Source: Cordia subcordata | Lineage: Eukaryota; Streptophyta; Magnoliopsida; Boraginales; Cordiaceae | Length of the DNA: 64,000 bases | Direction: 5' to 3' | Assembly (NCBI GenBank): GCA_028554755.1 | Contig: JAPTOF010000014.1 | Span: 8,246,001-8,310,000, forward strand | Shown: positions 1-12,232 of the stretch, piece after piece | Layout: every line of letters begins with the position of its first letter | How positions within the stretch are numbered: position 1 is the stretch's first letter | Position numbers and translations under genes: made by a program | Notes under the pieces: generated by a model | The model's input: the letters and a program-made list of their open reading frames with translations, nothing else | The model's database searches: none | Told to the model about the DNA's origin: nothing

Positions 1-190
1 AACCTAATACGAGGACGATGTCTTTTTGCCAGGTGTTGAGGCCGACAACGACATGACGTGGGGTGGCATAGTCGTATTATCGAGGAATGCTCGGGGGTAG
101 TTATGTCCTTATACGATGTCCGCTTAAGCATTTTGAAGACCAGACCGGCGTCTGAGACGACCTTGTGGTGGGTAAACGTAAGGTTTTTTT
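1..190 (-). other. GC-richer edge segment with an open frame running off the window
   Basis: These bases are clearly richer in G and C than the AT-rich DNA that follows from about 190. On the minus strand one frame is open from about 180 to base 1 (about 60 codons) and continues outside the window. I do not recognise the translation. There is no start codon at its beginning and no convincing splice acceptor in front of it. It could be the 3' part of a gene or a transposon fragment, or it may be open by chance. Confidence 0.2.
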
Positions 191-2084
191 TTTATTTCTA
201 AAATAATTTTGAAAATTCTTTTCAAAAGTACCCTATTTTTTATTTCGTTTTTTAATGTACCCTTTTTGATAATTGACTTACCAAACCGGCAAGCCTCTTA
301 TCATTTTTGAGGTGGTTCAGATTCCCAACTAAAAAGTCAGCAACTATCATAATATTATGGTAATTGAAGTAACGGTAAGCTAGTTATCATATTCAATGAA
401 ACATTTTGACTTTTGAATTCATTGTGTTATTAATGCGCATTCGGTAAGTGAGATATAGTAAGATATATGTCGAAGCTAATTAAGTAATAACAACTTTGTA
501 AAATATAGCAACACTTTTTGAAAGAGTGTATATCTGTGGGCTTATTTAGAGATTAATTTAAAAAATATATATATATTTTTTTTCTTATAACTTCTAAATA
601 AAGTATTATTTGATATGTTAAAATCTATGACTTCTAGAAAAAGTTAAATTTAAACTTTTTTTTAAAGTTTTAATTTTTTAAGGTAAATCAAATACTTATT
701 GTAAAATGAATATGTTTTCTTACAAGAAAGAGTATTTCTTTTTTTTTTTTTTTTTAAAGACAATCTAAATAGATCCTTTAACTTATCAAATATATAATGC
801 TTATTGAAAGTATAAGTTTGAACTTATGTTCTCTTGTTAAAAATATTATCTTATTCTTGGCTAGTTTAAAGAAGTGACTAAAACATGCATTATAGTATTT
901 TTCGTGTTTGAAAAATTATCTGAAAATGATTTTCTCAAACACGTAAAAATAAGTTAAATTGTGTAGCATTGAGTACTTATGTTTGACAAACTCAAAGAAT
1001 CTGAGTTTGATAAACACGACAACAGTCTACACACCCACCATTAATTTTCTTTGCCACTTTCAGAAATCATAACTTTTTGCCAAAAAAAAAATTGAAGAAT
1101 ATGTATGATGATAAACAAGCATTGACGTTTGCTAATATTGTAAATGAGTTATCGTTTCGATAACTGACTTACCATATTTTTGAAATTTTGCTAACAAAAT
1201 GTCATATGGCATACTTTTAGTAAGTAACTTACTGTATCAGTAAGTAACTTACCGAAAAGAGTAGATTTAAAAATAAATTGAAAAGTAGGGCATTTTTTAA
1301 AAGAATATTCAAAATAATGGTAGAAAAGAAAAAATTCCGTGAACATAACTTGTTGATGTCATTTTTTTTTCTGGGTTCGAGGTTGATGTCAAATCATCAA
1401 TACTTAATGCAAGAGGTTCGTAACGCAAATATTTCTTTCTTTCTTTTTTTTGCTTTGGGATGAGGTTGACGTCATCAATCCTTATTACCAAAGTTTTTGT
1501 AACGCATAGAAGACTATCACGTAGAATAGACAAATTTTGACGTAGAAGTTTGACCCATGAAAGGGAGAAAAAAACAATGGGTTAATTTTATATAAATTGA
1601 AAAGAGCATAATTGCGTATTTGTGTTAAAAATTTTAGGGAGAGAAGTGTTGTTGGAAAAAGAAAAACTTGATAGTTCTGAATCTTGAACTTTCAACTATT
1701 TTAAAAAGAAGGGAATAATATTGAATTTAAGTTATAGGGTAGTATTTTTGAATGACAGTTTGGGGAGGGGGTGCGGGCAAAGGAAACATCGAAGAAAACA
1801 CATCTTCTCATGTGATATGAAAAAACTTTTTTTATTTTTTTAGCTTTTTTTTCATTTGGCTTTTAGGTAAAATAGCTTTAGAAAATCAGCCAAATAAATT
1901 TGTTTCAACATTAAAACTTATAAAAATTACTTTAAAATATTTAAAAAGTTTAGCCAAACAAAAAATAATAGAGGTATAAATAACATTATTAATAAACAGT
2001 AGCAACACTACACATGAACAACTCAACAAGTTACGTTTGGAAAAATATTCATTTGTATTTTTCATTGCAATGCGCCATGGGGTA
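191..2084. other. AT-rich intergenic DNA, no gene seen
   Basis: Long A and T runs with no supportable coding exon. Near 900-945 there is a short hairpin-like inverted repeat (CGTGTTTGAAAAAT against ATTTTCTCAAACACG). Short open frames here are in low-complexity sequence and show no domain. Confidence 0.6.
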
Positions 2085-2330
2085 AAATTAGTAATAGTTT
2101 TGGTGTATAATTGATATGGGATTGGTCCAAACCCGATCACCATTGGCCGACTCCACCACGTCCATGCAACGCGTGTCACCATGCCAAGGACAATCCCCGA
2201 TCCCGATGTTCCTTCCTGATCACCTTGTTTCCCCACGCTAAATATGTAGCCACCCACTCATTCGACATGTGTCCTCTGCAGAGGTTCTATAAATAGCACG
2301 GCGTACGGAAAAACAAGTTAAGTCTTTTTC
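2085..2330 (+). promoter_or_regulatory. Orphan TATA promoter-like block or LTR remnant
   Basis: A GC-richer island with a strong TATA box, CTATAAATAG, at 2287-2296. An ATTGG/CCAAT-type motif lies upstream near 2120-2130, with CACGT-like and ACGCGT motifs between. The sequence just after the TATA box would suit a transcription start near 2320. No coding exon follows before the zinc-finger gene at 3709. It may be a solo-LTR remnant, since plant LTRs often carry this layout, or the promoter of a non-coding RNA. No LTR boundaries or target duplication were found. Confidence 0.35.
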
Positions 2331-2942
2331 ACTTTCAAATAGAAAAAATTCTTCTTTTTCACTCTATTTTCAAATATATACTTTTCATAAATACTTTTTG
2401 AGTTGAGCCTTAAATAACTTTCGGCCAGCACTATACTGGCGTCAAATTGTCATTATTTTTCAAGACACATCAGCGTTGGACTTACATCATATAGAGAACA
2501 CATCTTTCAACTGGTTTTGTTCACAATCAACAATAATTTTGCATAACTAAAAGACAAGCAAAAAAAAAAGGGAAAAAAGATCACCAAATTGGCTAAACTT
2601 GAAAATTTGTGGATTTCTTCCATAACATTGCAACTCATATTCCTTTTCATTCCCATTTCCTCGTTTCCCGTTACATTGTAGGATACAATGCTCTCATAGA
2701 CACATAAATGATTTATTTTAAACATCCTAAAACTTTTATTAATGACAGGAGATTTAATTGAACATATCCGTCTAATGTGAGATTGTCTAAAATCTTATGT
2801 TGTACTACAGAAATATGTTTCTCAATATTGATGTCTTTTGTGGAGCGCTTTTACTAATTGACATTGATGTGTTATTACAACTTAATACTTTAGAAATTAC
2901 TGTGTGTACATATATTATAAAACGACTTGTCCCTATAGTTTT

Positions 2943-3212
2943 GCTCTGTTTGTTAAAATCTTATTTTAAAATGCTTATTTTATTGAAATGAGGATATATC
3001 TTATAAGATTTAAGACATCCGATCACATACATCTTATGAAAACTAAAAAAAAAATCATTCTTTTTATCTTATAAGAAATAAGTAATCCATCTATCTTATT
3101 TTTTTCAATTATAAAATGCATGGTACATATAATAAGATATCTTAAATATTATAAAATATGTCTAAATTTCAATAAGATAAATATCTTAAAATAAGATCAT
3201 TCTAAACACACT
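2943..3212. mobile_element. MITE-like element related to the one in the TCX5 intron
   Basis: Both ends are inverted copies of a motif like GTTTAGAATGATCTTATTTT, and the interior is rich in CTTATAAG/ATCTTAT words. Its interior matches the element at 15344-15626: both contain ATAAGNAATCCATC followed by TCTTATTTTTT. It is more decayed than that copy, and I could not fix a target duplication, so the boundaries are approximate. Confidence 0.45.
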
Positions 3213-3307
3213 ATGTGTCTCATCATCTAAAAAAGTCATGCAACTCTTATCCCGTCTCGTTCCTGCACCATCCCAGATTCTCTAAGTGCAATCGCAGTTC
3301 TTCGCAA

Positions 3308-3309
3308 AT

Positions 3310-3341
<32 letters not shown>

Positions 3342-3361
3342 CATATATATATATATATCAC
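3308..3361. repeat. AT microsatellite, palindromic
   Basis: An (AT)n tract interrupted by GTAT and ACAT, making it self-complementary. It lies about 350 bp upstream of the zinc-finger gene's start codon. Confidence 0.85.
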
Positions 3362-3708
3362 GCACATAAAAATAAAGGTGAAATATGAAATAAAATTTTA
3401 GGTTTATACTTCTAACTAGACAAAATAAGTAACATAACAATTCTGAAAGATCTTTGTCTAATATCATTTTTTTTTTCAGATTTTTATACGTAAAAAAGAT
3501 TTGCGATTTTGTGGATCTAAAAAGTTAGTATTTGAATCCAGCGGGGAGAAAACGCAAATTCTCCATTTTGCCCTTCAAATTTGTTGAATATCTCTTTCGT
3601 GATGCATTAATCAAAATCAAAATTTTTCTCCACAGTACACAAAAATATCGGCGTAAGGTCGTTCTCTAACACACGCACGGACGCGCGTGAGGGAGAAAGG
3701 AGAGAGGG

Positions 3709-6700
3709 ATGGGGTCGCGAGAGAAAGACCAAACGACGCCGCACCAGCTGAGCAGCCTGGTCGTGCGACCTACTAATAGCGGCGGCGGCGTAGGCGGCGG
3801 AAGTGAAGGAGGGAACGGCCAAAGCCCCGGTGGTGCCAGTAGCGATTACGAGCCCGGCGAGGTCCGCCGGAACGATCCACCTCCTTACTCTCGCTCCGAT
3901 CGATTTGGCGATAGCCATGGTTTGTTTTCTTTCTCTGTTATGTATTACCATTCCTCAACCCTAACTCGCGGGGCTCGTGTCGTCGATTTTACTAAAACCC
4001 TAGATACTTGTATGTATCTGTATCTATATATGTATATATGTTCATGTGTCTTTGTGTTTGTTTGTGGATTTATCGCTAAGCATATGGACCCGTTCAGGCG
4101 AATATATTGTTGTAATAACGTGGCAATATTATGTGTATATCTATAGTTGATCTTGTTTGAATTTGAATCTTATATTGAGACACTTTTCCCTATATATTCG
4201 ATCAGGTGCGAAAGTTCATGTGCTTTTTTGTCAATTAATATTTATAGTTTAAATATTTTGTGTTGAATATACTATGGATGCGGATGATTGGTTTATCAAA
4301 ATTTTGTATTGCACTACATATTCATTCTTTCTGTTGTATAAGGGCTTGAATTAGCAAGCAAATCAAATACGAGGAACCAGCTGGAGAGAAGCGAGGATGG
4401 TGCTCATACTTGCATTAATATTTGTAGATGGAATTGTTTTATTAAGTTGGGCAATCCAATTATGGTTAGATATGTTGATTTAAAGAAAATTATGTTATGA
4501 TTTTTAAGTGATTGTCTGAGCATGTCATAATTTGACGAGGCATTTGTAGTTGTTGTTGACATTTTATGTATAACTGGTGGTGCATATTCATTCATTTCTT
4601 CCTACTAGAATTGAGTGTCTAATGTCTTCTGTTGCCAGTTTGCGCATTGATGTTTACTTCTCCTGGATTTTGGTCTTCATATCTCCAACTGTTTCTTGGA
4701 ATATTGGGGTAAAGTGGTATTTTTATTTCTGGGAATATGTCATGGTCCTGGTAGATGATGCTTAGATTTGCTGCAACTAGAAATTATACTGTACATTAGG
4801 TATTCTGCTAAATGATGACATGCTGCAAGTGGGTGTCACCTTTACCTTCTGGAGTTGGAGATGACTCTATCTTGGAACACTTATTTTCTTTAATATTGAA
4901 TATACTTTGTATTTATTGGCATGTATAGTTTATGCAAATTCTCATCAGGTTCTACATCTAAGTTCCCACTTGACAGTATAAAATTCTGAAGAACTATCCA
5001 AATATTGTTCCTATAATACTATTGATGGCCTTCTGACGATCTAAGTTGTGGTCCGTGTTTTTCTTGTGGTTATACTTATAACTGTATGTCTTGCAGCTCA
5101 GTGTTTGAGGTAGACATCCTTCCTATCGAATATGAGACATTGTCAAGTTGTTTCAGATATGACCTTAGTACTTCTGAGAATGGGAGAATGGATCTCACTC
5201 ACACTCATCTCTAGCCATATGCATGTTCTTGTGTGTATAAGTTTGTAATTGAGTAGGTGCTTTCAGTTGCTCTCCTTAATGACTGGTTTCCTCCTATCTT
5301 TTATTGCTTGATGTCAATTCTGAATAAAGAAAGCAATTTATAGTTATTTTCTTAATTAAATGCGTGATCTACTTTGCTCATGAAACGGCCTCACTTTCAT
5401 TTTTCTTTTTCCTTTCTGTTTTTGATGTCTTGGTAGGAGGCTGCAAACTACAATATATAGTTTTCCATACCCTGTTTCTTGATGCCTTTGTCGTGTATTG
5501 AGCCCTATCATTATGGAGCGTTAAATTTGTGTATGATTTTGTTATTGTGTTTTACAGCTGTAAATGTTGCCTGGTGCAAGAACTTGGGTCTTGAGGAAGG
5601 CACATTGGCCCGCTGGTATTGGAAATTAGTTTGGAACGTTGGTTTTGTTTGGGTATGTTTGGGTTTTGAATAATAAAAGGGTATAACTCATAAATGGAAA
5701 TACGGAATTGACGGATATTTTTGTATTATTGATAAGACCAGCAGATGTACTCACTGCTACACCATAGTTGCATCTAATGGTTTCAAGTACGGGCATGGTG
5801 GGGTTCTAGATTTTGTGGGCTCTAAAGTTTATTATCAGCTATGTTGCATTGGGTAAACATCTTATGGGGAGTTTGAGATGGCTGACTCAGTTGAGTCATT
5901 GAAGTACTCTGTGAGACAATGTGGAGAGTTGAAGTGGAGAGATGTGCTTGTTGATTCTGATTGTCACTGTAAGAGAAGTAAATCTGTCTGATGATAAGTT
6001 TATTATTAAGGTCGGAAAACTTTGATTGGGATGGTTGATACAAACACAAGTTTCTTGAAGGTTGGAGTTGCTGGTCATGCAACCTGGCATCCATGGTTCA
6101 TCTTGTTTCTTTGGCTGTTCTTGGTATGATAAGATTTTTGTTTGATAGGTAATTAAGTTGTATGCTTTTTGAGGTTGGGATGCAGCCTAGATTCAGGAAG
6201 GTAATTGCTGGAAGGGATCAAGGACAAAAGTATTCGAGACAGAAGGGATTCTCAGGTGATAAGATTTCAGCGTAAGAGACATTGGGTTTCTGGTGCACTT
6301 ACAACTTCCACATTATCAGATGGTTTATGTGGTGAATTGGCTATCAAATTTGTCGGTTGATATGTTTGCATTTTGCGGTTGCTATAACAGTGAAAACCAC
6401 AGTAGAGGGTTGAGTTTGTATACTTCTGTGTTGCTTGTAGCATCTGTGTGGTGATAACATCCTGTTTGATGCTCTACTGAAACTGCTGAGCTGGCATGCC
6501 AATGGAATTGGATAATATGGGTCATAGGTTAATCTTTTCACATTTTGTTATTGAATTTTCTGGTGGATTCTAGATTATTATTATTATTATTATTATTATT
6601 TTCTGTTTTTTGGGTTTGTTGTTTGTTTCTGCTAGTTGGTAAAATTTTTGGTTCGTACGCTTCAATTCTTTCAGTTCTTATCGATTGAAATAGGAATTTG

Positions 6701-8650
6701 GGCTTTGTATACTTTTTACAAGGACTTCTGCTTTAGTATCGCCTAGATATATTAGGTATTGCCAGCTTGTATTCATGGATGTTGATGCATGTTATGAGTA
6801 TCCTTGAGGAGCGATCATGTTGTGGCTCTGCATTGATGGTTCTGGGTTCAAAGTTATTAATATTGTGCATATGTTAGACTTGAGGTTCATGACCACCTCT
6901 CACCCAAGGCATGCGAAGACTTGTATGATTCTGTTGTTTTTACCTGTATTAGTGTTGGTTAATTGGTTATTTGCCTGAGAAGTAGCATGGAATGTAGTAA
7001 CAGGCCGAAGCATGGTAATGTGTTCTTAACCATCCTCTTATTTCTCTTTTTATTCCTCACGAGGAGATGACTGAATTTACAGTAATGTGTTGCGGAGTTA
7101 GTCGAATCTGTTACTACGCATTTCGTTTGTTTCAAGATTTTGTCTAGTAGCCGCATTCTACTTGGATTTATTCTCTTCATGGGGTGTTTATTATTGTTGG
7201 ACTTCACTGGCTTCTTTCAGGATATAGAATGCGTGCAGGTTCTGCTTCTCCTGTGCGTCGTGGAAGTGAAGGTCATCGCTATAGTCCTGATTTTGGTCAT
7301 TCGGGTGGTCCACCACGCAGTCGTGGATTCGGGAGTGGGAGAGATCCAGGTAGATATCGAGACTACTCACCCCCACATGGTCGTGGAAGGGATGGTGGCC
7401 GGTTTACTGGAAGAGGATTTGATGGCCCTGCTTTCGGTCCTGGGCCAGTCAGAGGTGGATCTATGCTTCGAAACAATCCTAATGTGAGGCCCAGAGAAGG
7501 AGACTGGATATGCACAGATCCGTTGTAAGATTTTAGTAATCACTTCCTTGCTTTTTCTTTTATTCCTCTCTCTCTCTCTCTCTCTCTCCCTCCCTCTCCT
7601 GGAATAAACTAGGTTTTATTTATTTTGTTCCATCAGTATTCTATACTAAATATGAAAAGAAAGAATATTTTTTCCCATTAAAAACTCAACATGAGTTCTC
7701 TTTGTTTGTTGTGCCCCAGGAAAACATTATGTGGTTTGCTAAGAAGATGCTCTTCTGCCTCTTTATTTTTCCATTCTTCTTATTTTTTTTTTTTTTTGGG
7801 TTGGGAAGGGTGGTATGGTTGGTAGGATGTTGGTGGCCCTGAACTTTCAGTGTTTCCTCGAGTGATGGTTAAATCATGCTTGCAGTTACAAATTACAAGG
7901 ATAAGATATAATGTTAAAGTTCAAAATTCCTAGTTGGGCAATTGGCAAATTTTTGTAAAAGAATTCTTATGCATGCCGTATATTCTCATATTTCATCTTC
8001 AAAGGCGTGTTTTTGGTGAGAATCCTCAATATTATCTTTATCTTGCTTGGTTCTTCTGATGTCTTAGGTGTAACAACTTGAACTTTGCGAGGCGAGAATT
8101 TTGCAACAACTGTAAGAGGTCGCGTTATGCCCCCCCTGGCAGTCCTAGGAGGGGCTATACTGGTCCCCCACCTCCACCCCCTCGACGCTTTCCTGGGCCT
8201 CCAATAGATCGTTCTCCAGGCAGGATGATGAATGGCTACAGGTCACCTCCTCGTGGCTGGGGTAGAGATGGTCTGAGGGATTTTAGACCTGGTGGTCCTC
8301 CTTTACCCAGGCATGAAGGCAGATTTCTAGATCCTCCAATCCGCAGAGATAGAGCAGACTATCCCGAAGATGAGTATAGGGAGAGAAGTAGGTTCGATAG
8401 GCCAATGCCAGATTGGGGCCATAGACAACGGGAGAGAGAGGTATTCAATGACAGGAAAATGTACGAGAGGAGACCACTGTCTCCGCTTCCGCCACCGGCA
8501 TTACCTCCTCGCGGCCACTGGGATCGGGATATTAGACAAAGAAGCAGATCTCCAATCAGAGTCCCAGTGCCACCGAAAGATTATCGTCGTGATACATACG
8601 TGGAACGAGGTCGAGATGATCGGCGTGGTATGGGTCATGGTGCATACTAA
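3709..8650 (+). CDS. RanBP2-type zinc-finger protein, Arg/Gly/Pro-rich (3 coding exons)
   Basis: Coding exons are 3709-3919, 7221-7524 and 8068-8650, giving 365 residues. All introns are GT-AG and phases agree (1, then 2). One RanBP2-type zinc finger lies at residues 165-188. It has Trp166, zinc ligands Cys168, Cys173, Cys184 and Cys187, and the conserved Asn177. The second intron splits it between Pro171 and Cys173. The flanks are low complexity: an acidic/Gly-rich N-terminus, an Arg/Gly/Ser middle, then Pro-rich and Arg/Asp-Arg/Glu-rich stretches with SRSP-type motifs. In this family the finger binds single-stranded RNA, and such flanks are typical of nuclear RNA-processing proteins, so a splicing or mRNA-binding role is inferred. 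The first ATG after a GC-rich leader (about 3545-3708) is the start. Intron 1 is unusually long (3.3 kb), and I found no extra coding exon in it. Orthologues exist in other dicots, but I cannot give a firm symbol. Confidence 0.88.
6574..6602. repeat. (ATT)n microsatellite in intron 1
   Basis: About nine ATT units inside the long first intron of the zinc-finger gene. Confidence 0.85.
7565..7592. repeat. (CT)n microsatellite in intron 2
   Basis: A CT dinucleotide run about 40 bp after the second donor site of the zinc-finger gene. Variable length here is likely between alleles. Confidence 0.85.
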
Positions 8651-9320
8651 TCTTCTTTTGGTTACTCGGAACTTCTAGTAAGTTCACTTGCAGGGAGGTG
8701 GCAGCTCATACTGGTTTTTTGAGCCCTATTCTATGATGTGCTAGGTTGTACTTTAGATGTGTTGTCAGTTTAAATCTGGTAAATTACTCTTTTTTTTTTT
8801 TAAGTTATATTTGGATGATGTTAATATTCCTGGTAGGCCAACTTTTGATCACGATTTGTTCTCCAATGAAGGAGCATCTGCCCAAAACTCTCTTTTATCT
8901 TGCTGAGTCGGTTTTGGAAGTAAGAGGAAATTGATTTCTTCGTCTAATTGTATGGTTTGCTGCAAGGTCTGCAGAAATATTATATGGTTTATGCTAAATC
9001 TGCTGACGCTCAAGGGGTCTCTGTTTTGTCGAATGGCAATGCAGCTGGTGACATCTGCAGATTGAGTTTGACAATGGCGACTAATTTCCGGGTATCCTGT
9101 CTTTGTTGCTCTTGCAGGAAGGTTTTTGTCCGTGCTTCATGCATGGATACATTTATGACCTCTAGCGTCAAAGTCCGGAAGATCGTTTGCTTATCGTCGC
9201 CTTCAAAATGTTCAAATGTTTGTGTTCTCTTCTTTTGCCCAAAAGCAACATCTTCTTTTTTCTTTCTTTTTCTTATTTCTTCCTTTTTTTTGGGGGGGGG
9301 GGGGTTTGTAAATTTTACTT
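8651..9320 (+). other. Probable 3' UTR of the zinc-finger gene
   Basis: No coding signal. T-rich and G-run stretches (G10 near 9293-9302) follow the stop codon. The transcript end cannot be placed exactly. Confidence 0.4.
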
Positions 9321-11720
9321 GATTTTGGCCCTATTCGGCAACATTTTGAAATAATGTCTGAAGTTGTTTTTTCTGTTTTGACTTAATCAAAGCACTATTT
9401 TTTTTTTTTAATTATTGTTGTTGGGTGAAATAGTATTTCATAGGGTGTTTAAGATAGTTGTAAGCATTTTGGTTAAGCTTTCAGGAATCGTTATTTTTCT
9501 AATTTATTTTTTTATGTCATTTTTTATATTTATCAATTAATCTACTTGTCATTTTTAAAAAGCATATATTTTTAATCGGCTAAGTAAAATCTGCTAACTC
9601 TTAAAATAAAACAGTTATTAGTTATCTAAACAATTATTACTTGTCCAAGTAGTTATCAATTATTTAAGTAGCTAATTGTGCAAAAGAGGATTTTTAAGTT
9701 TACATTGTTTTAAAATGTTTGTAAAATTAATTCTTAATATTTCACAAATTTATTTAAATTAATTTTAAAAAATAGTAAAAAGCAGATTAATTGCAATAAG
9801 TTTGTAAAATATTGAGAATTAATATGAATGTTTTGAAATAATAAAGGATAAAGGACTAATTTATCTTATAACTAATTTTAAAGAATGTGATAATATTAAG
9901 CACCTTTTTGTAAATAATTCTTTTGATGGTCTAGTTTTAAGTTATTAACCTTGCAATCGCAGTTGACCCCTCTTAAAAGTCTCCTCCTCCATATATTTCA
10001 GTGTTTTGTGGACAAGTCAATGTACCCCACGAGATAAATTTCCTTTGGAAATCAGCTGGTATCGTACTTTTATATTGATATAAGTGAATCTTTCCTACTT
10101 ATATAGCCATATTTGAGTGAGAAAAAATGTATTTTGAAAAGTTCCTTTTTAAAATTTGAATTTTATAAATGGCTCGAATGTTATCTTCCATCTAACAAAA
10201 TATTTAGTTTACCTTCTATATGTATATAACTATTACTTAACGTAAATCTATCTAATTACCAATTAATAGTACCATTTTTCATTTAAAAATGATATTTAAA
10301 AATCTTTTATTGCTTTTTTGCTCATATTTGATCATTTTTTTAATTTTATTTTTTTAATTTAAATATTTTATTTAATCATTGAAGATCTCTTATAAATAAT
10401 TTAAACATTTTATTTACTAGAGACCTCTAGTAAAAAACTAATTAATATTGGAAAGTTACCAAGAGTTAAATTTCAAAGATATAAAAGATATTAAAAAATA
10501 TTATTTTTTGTGTATTTCATGAGGTATGCTCTAATTATATAAATATATGAATGATTAAAAATTGTTCATATTAATATAAAAAACTTTTAATATGAGAGGA
10601 TTTTAATTTCTTTAAATATGTTTCTAGATGATGGTCTAGAAGTAGAACGTTTACTAAGCGCTTGAATTTGAAATTTAACACTAAAAAGAGTTGCTTTAGT
10701 TCTTCCCACCCCCCCCCCCCGGCCCCGCCCGGGTTCCCCCTCTCCTTTTCTTTATTATTATCTTTCTGGGCCAAGCCGTTGCCCTCCAATTCGGCTGGCA
10801 GATATTATTCCAAAAAATACGAATGGTCAGAAAAGGGAATTAACTATTACATTTAATACTTAATCCATATTCTTAGTGGAAATTAAGTTAAATTAGTTAC
10901 TTTTATTAAAAAACACTTAAAATATACTTACTTTACTTTTTCGTATTAAAATTTAAGATGAGTGACAAGTGACAAGTGCGAAGTTAGAGCATATTAATTA
11001 TTAATTAATTTAGAGCGCTCATTCCCCTTCATAAGACCCTTTTTTGGCTTTTATTATCTCTTTTACAAAGCTTGTCTTTTCTTTAATTTGTCGTTATTTA
11101 CTTACCAATATAGTTTCGAAAGCACTAAATTGATCGTCATTATTTAATAAATAGCCACACGTTATTTATTTCTAAGATATTAACGACATCACTTAAAAAA
11201 TTCTATTCATTTTAACTTTTGAATCGCTTTAATATATAGTCGCCATCCATCCCTTTACTTCTGAGTTTTTTTAGGTGTGAATGATCTTATAATATTACAA
11301 CATAAAATTTAATAATTTAGAATTATTTGCATGAGCTTATTTTTATTTTATTAATAATTTACGACTTTAATCTAGCCCATAATATTATTAGTTTACATCC
11401 CAAGTCAACAAGGCGTAGAATCTTTAGCGCCAATTATATTATATTTCACTTTTCTTTCCACGAAGCAGAATCTTAAATTATTAAAATAATAACACCACTA
11501 AAGCTGTCACAAACTATCGTACTCTCAAGCCCATCAAAGCTAACAATTCCAAGCCAATAGCAACACGCCAAGACAGCAATTAAAATATCTCGTTGCTGAC
11601 GTGGCATCATATTAATCAATTTACATTTCTCGACTCCCTAGACACGCACGCAGCTTATAATACGTGGTCAGTGTCCTCCGCTTCATAAAGCTTTTAATCG
11701 AACGGTGAAGCAGATGCTTT
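9321..11720. other. AT-rich intergenic DNA between genes 1 and 2
   Basis: No supportable exon. It includes a C-rich tract at about 10707-10740 beside a short GC-rich segment, and ordinary AT-rich sequence. The final part (about 11500-11720) has CCAAT-like and ACGTGG-type motifs that may belong to the TCX5-type promoter. Confidence 0.5.
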
Positions 11721-11834
11721 TATGCCTTTTTATGAATTGGAACCGTCGGATCAGATAGAGCAACAACAGCCGTGGATGAGATTATCACGCGATGTCTCAC
11801 CGTTGGTAATTTACAAAATTCAATTTCAAAAGCT

Positions 11835-12232
11835 TAGAGAGGGAGCAGGGAAAAGCCTTCTCTCTTCTTCTTCGAAAAAATCCCTCTCTCTCTCTCTCTC
11901 TACCTCTCTACCTATACATACACCTATACATACATATTTATGCGTGTATATATGCGGTATTGGATCGAATTTTTTGGCGAATAAAGTAATATACGGGAAG
12001 ATTTTGAAGCCGACATTTTGATTCTAAGTATTATAATTATTTTTGTGTGTTTTGGTTCGAATCTGAGCTGTGCGTGTAACGAGAGAGTTTTCGATTTTGA
12101 AAATTTTGGATTTTGTGTAAAATTTAGTGAATTTTTTACTTTTTTTTTTTGGAGAGGATAATTAGTAAAATAGTGTAATTTTTTGGAGGTATAATTATTC
12201 ATATTTTTTTGAATATTTGAATTAATTTTCGA
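11835..12232 (+). promoter_or_regulatory. 5' leader of the CXC gene with CT microsatellite
   Basis: A CT-rich stretch (11840-11920, including a pure CT run near 11885-11902) leads into an AT-rich segment ending at the ATG at 12233. CT tracts are common in plant 5' UTRs. A short upstream ATG frame (from 11722) would overlap this leader if transcription begins early. Confidence 0.45.

Noticed and set aside
3607..3951. 114-codon minus-strand frame
   Set aside because: It is antisense to exon 1 of the zinc-finger gene, whose splice phases and domain are well supported.
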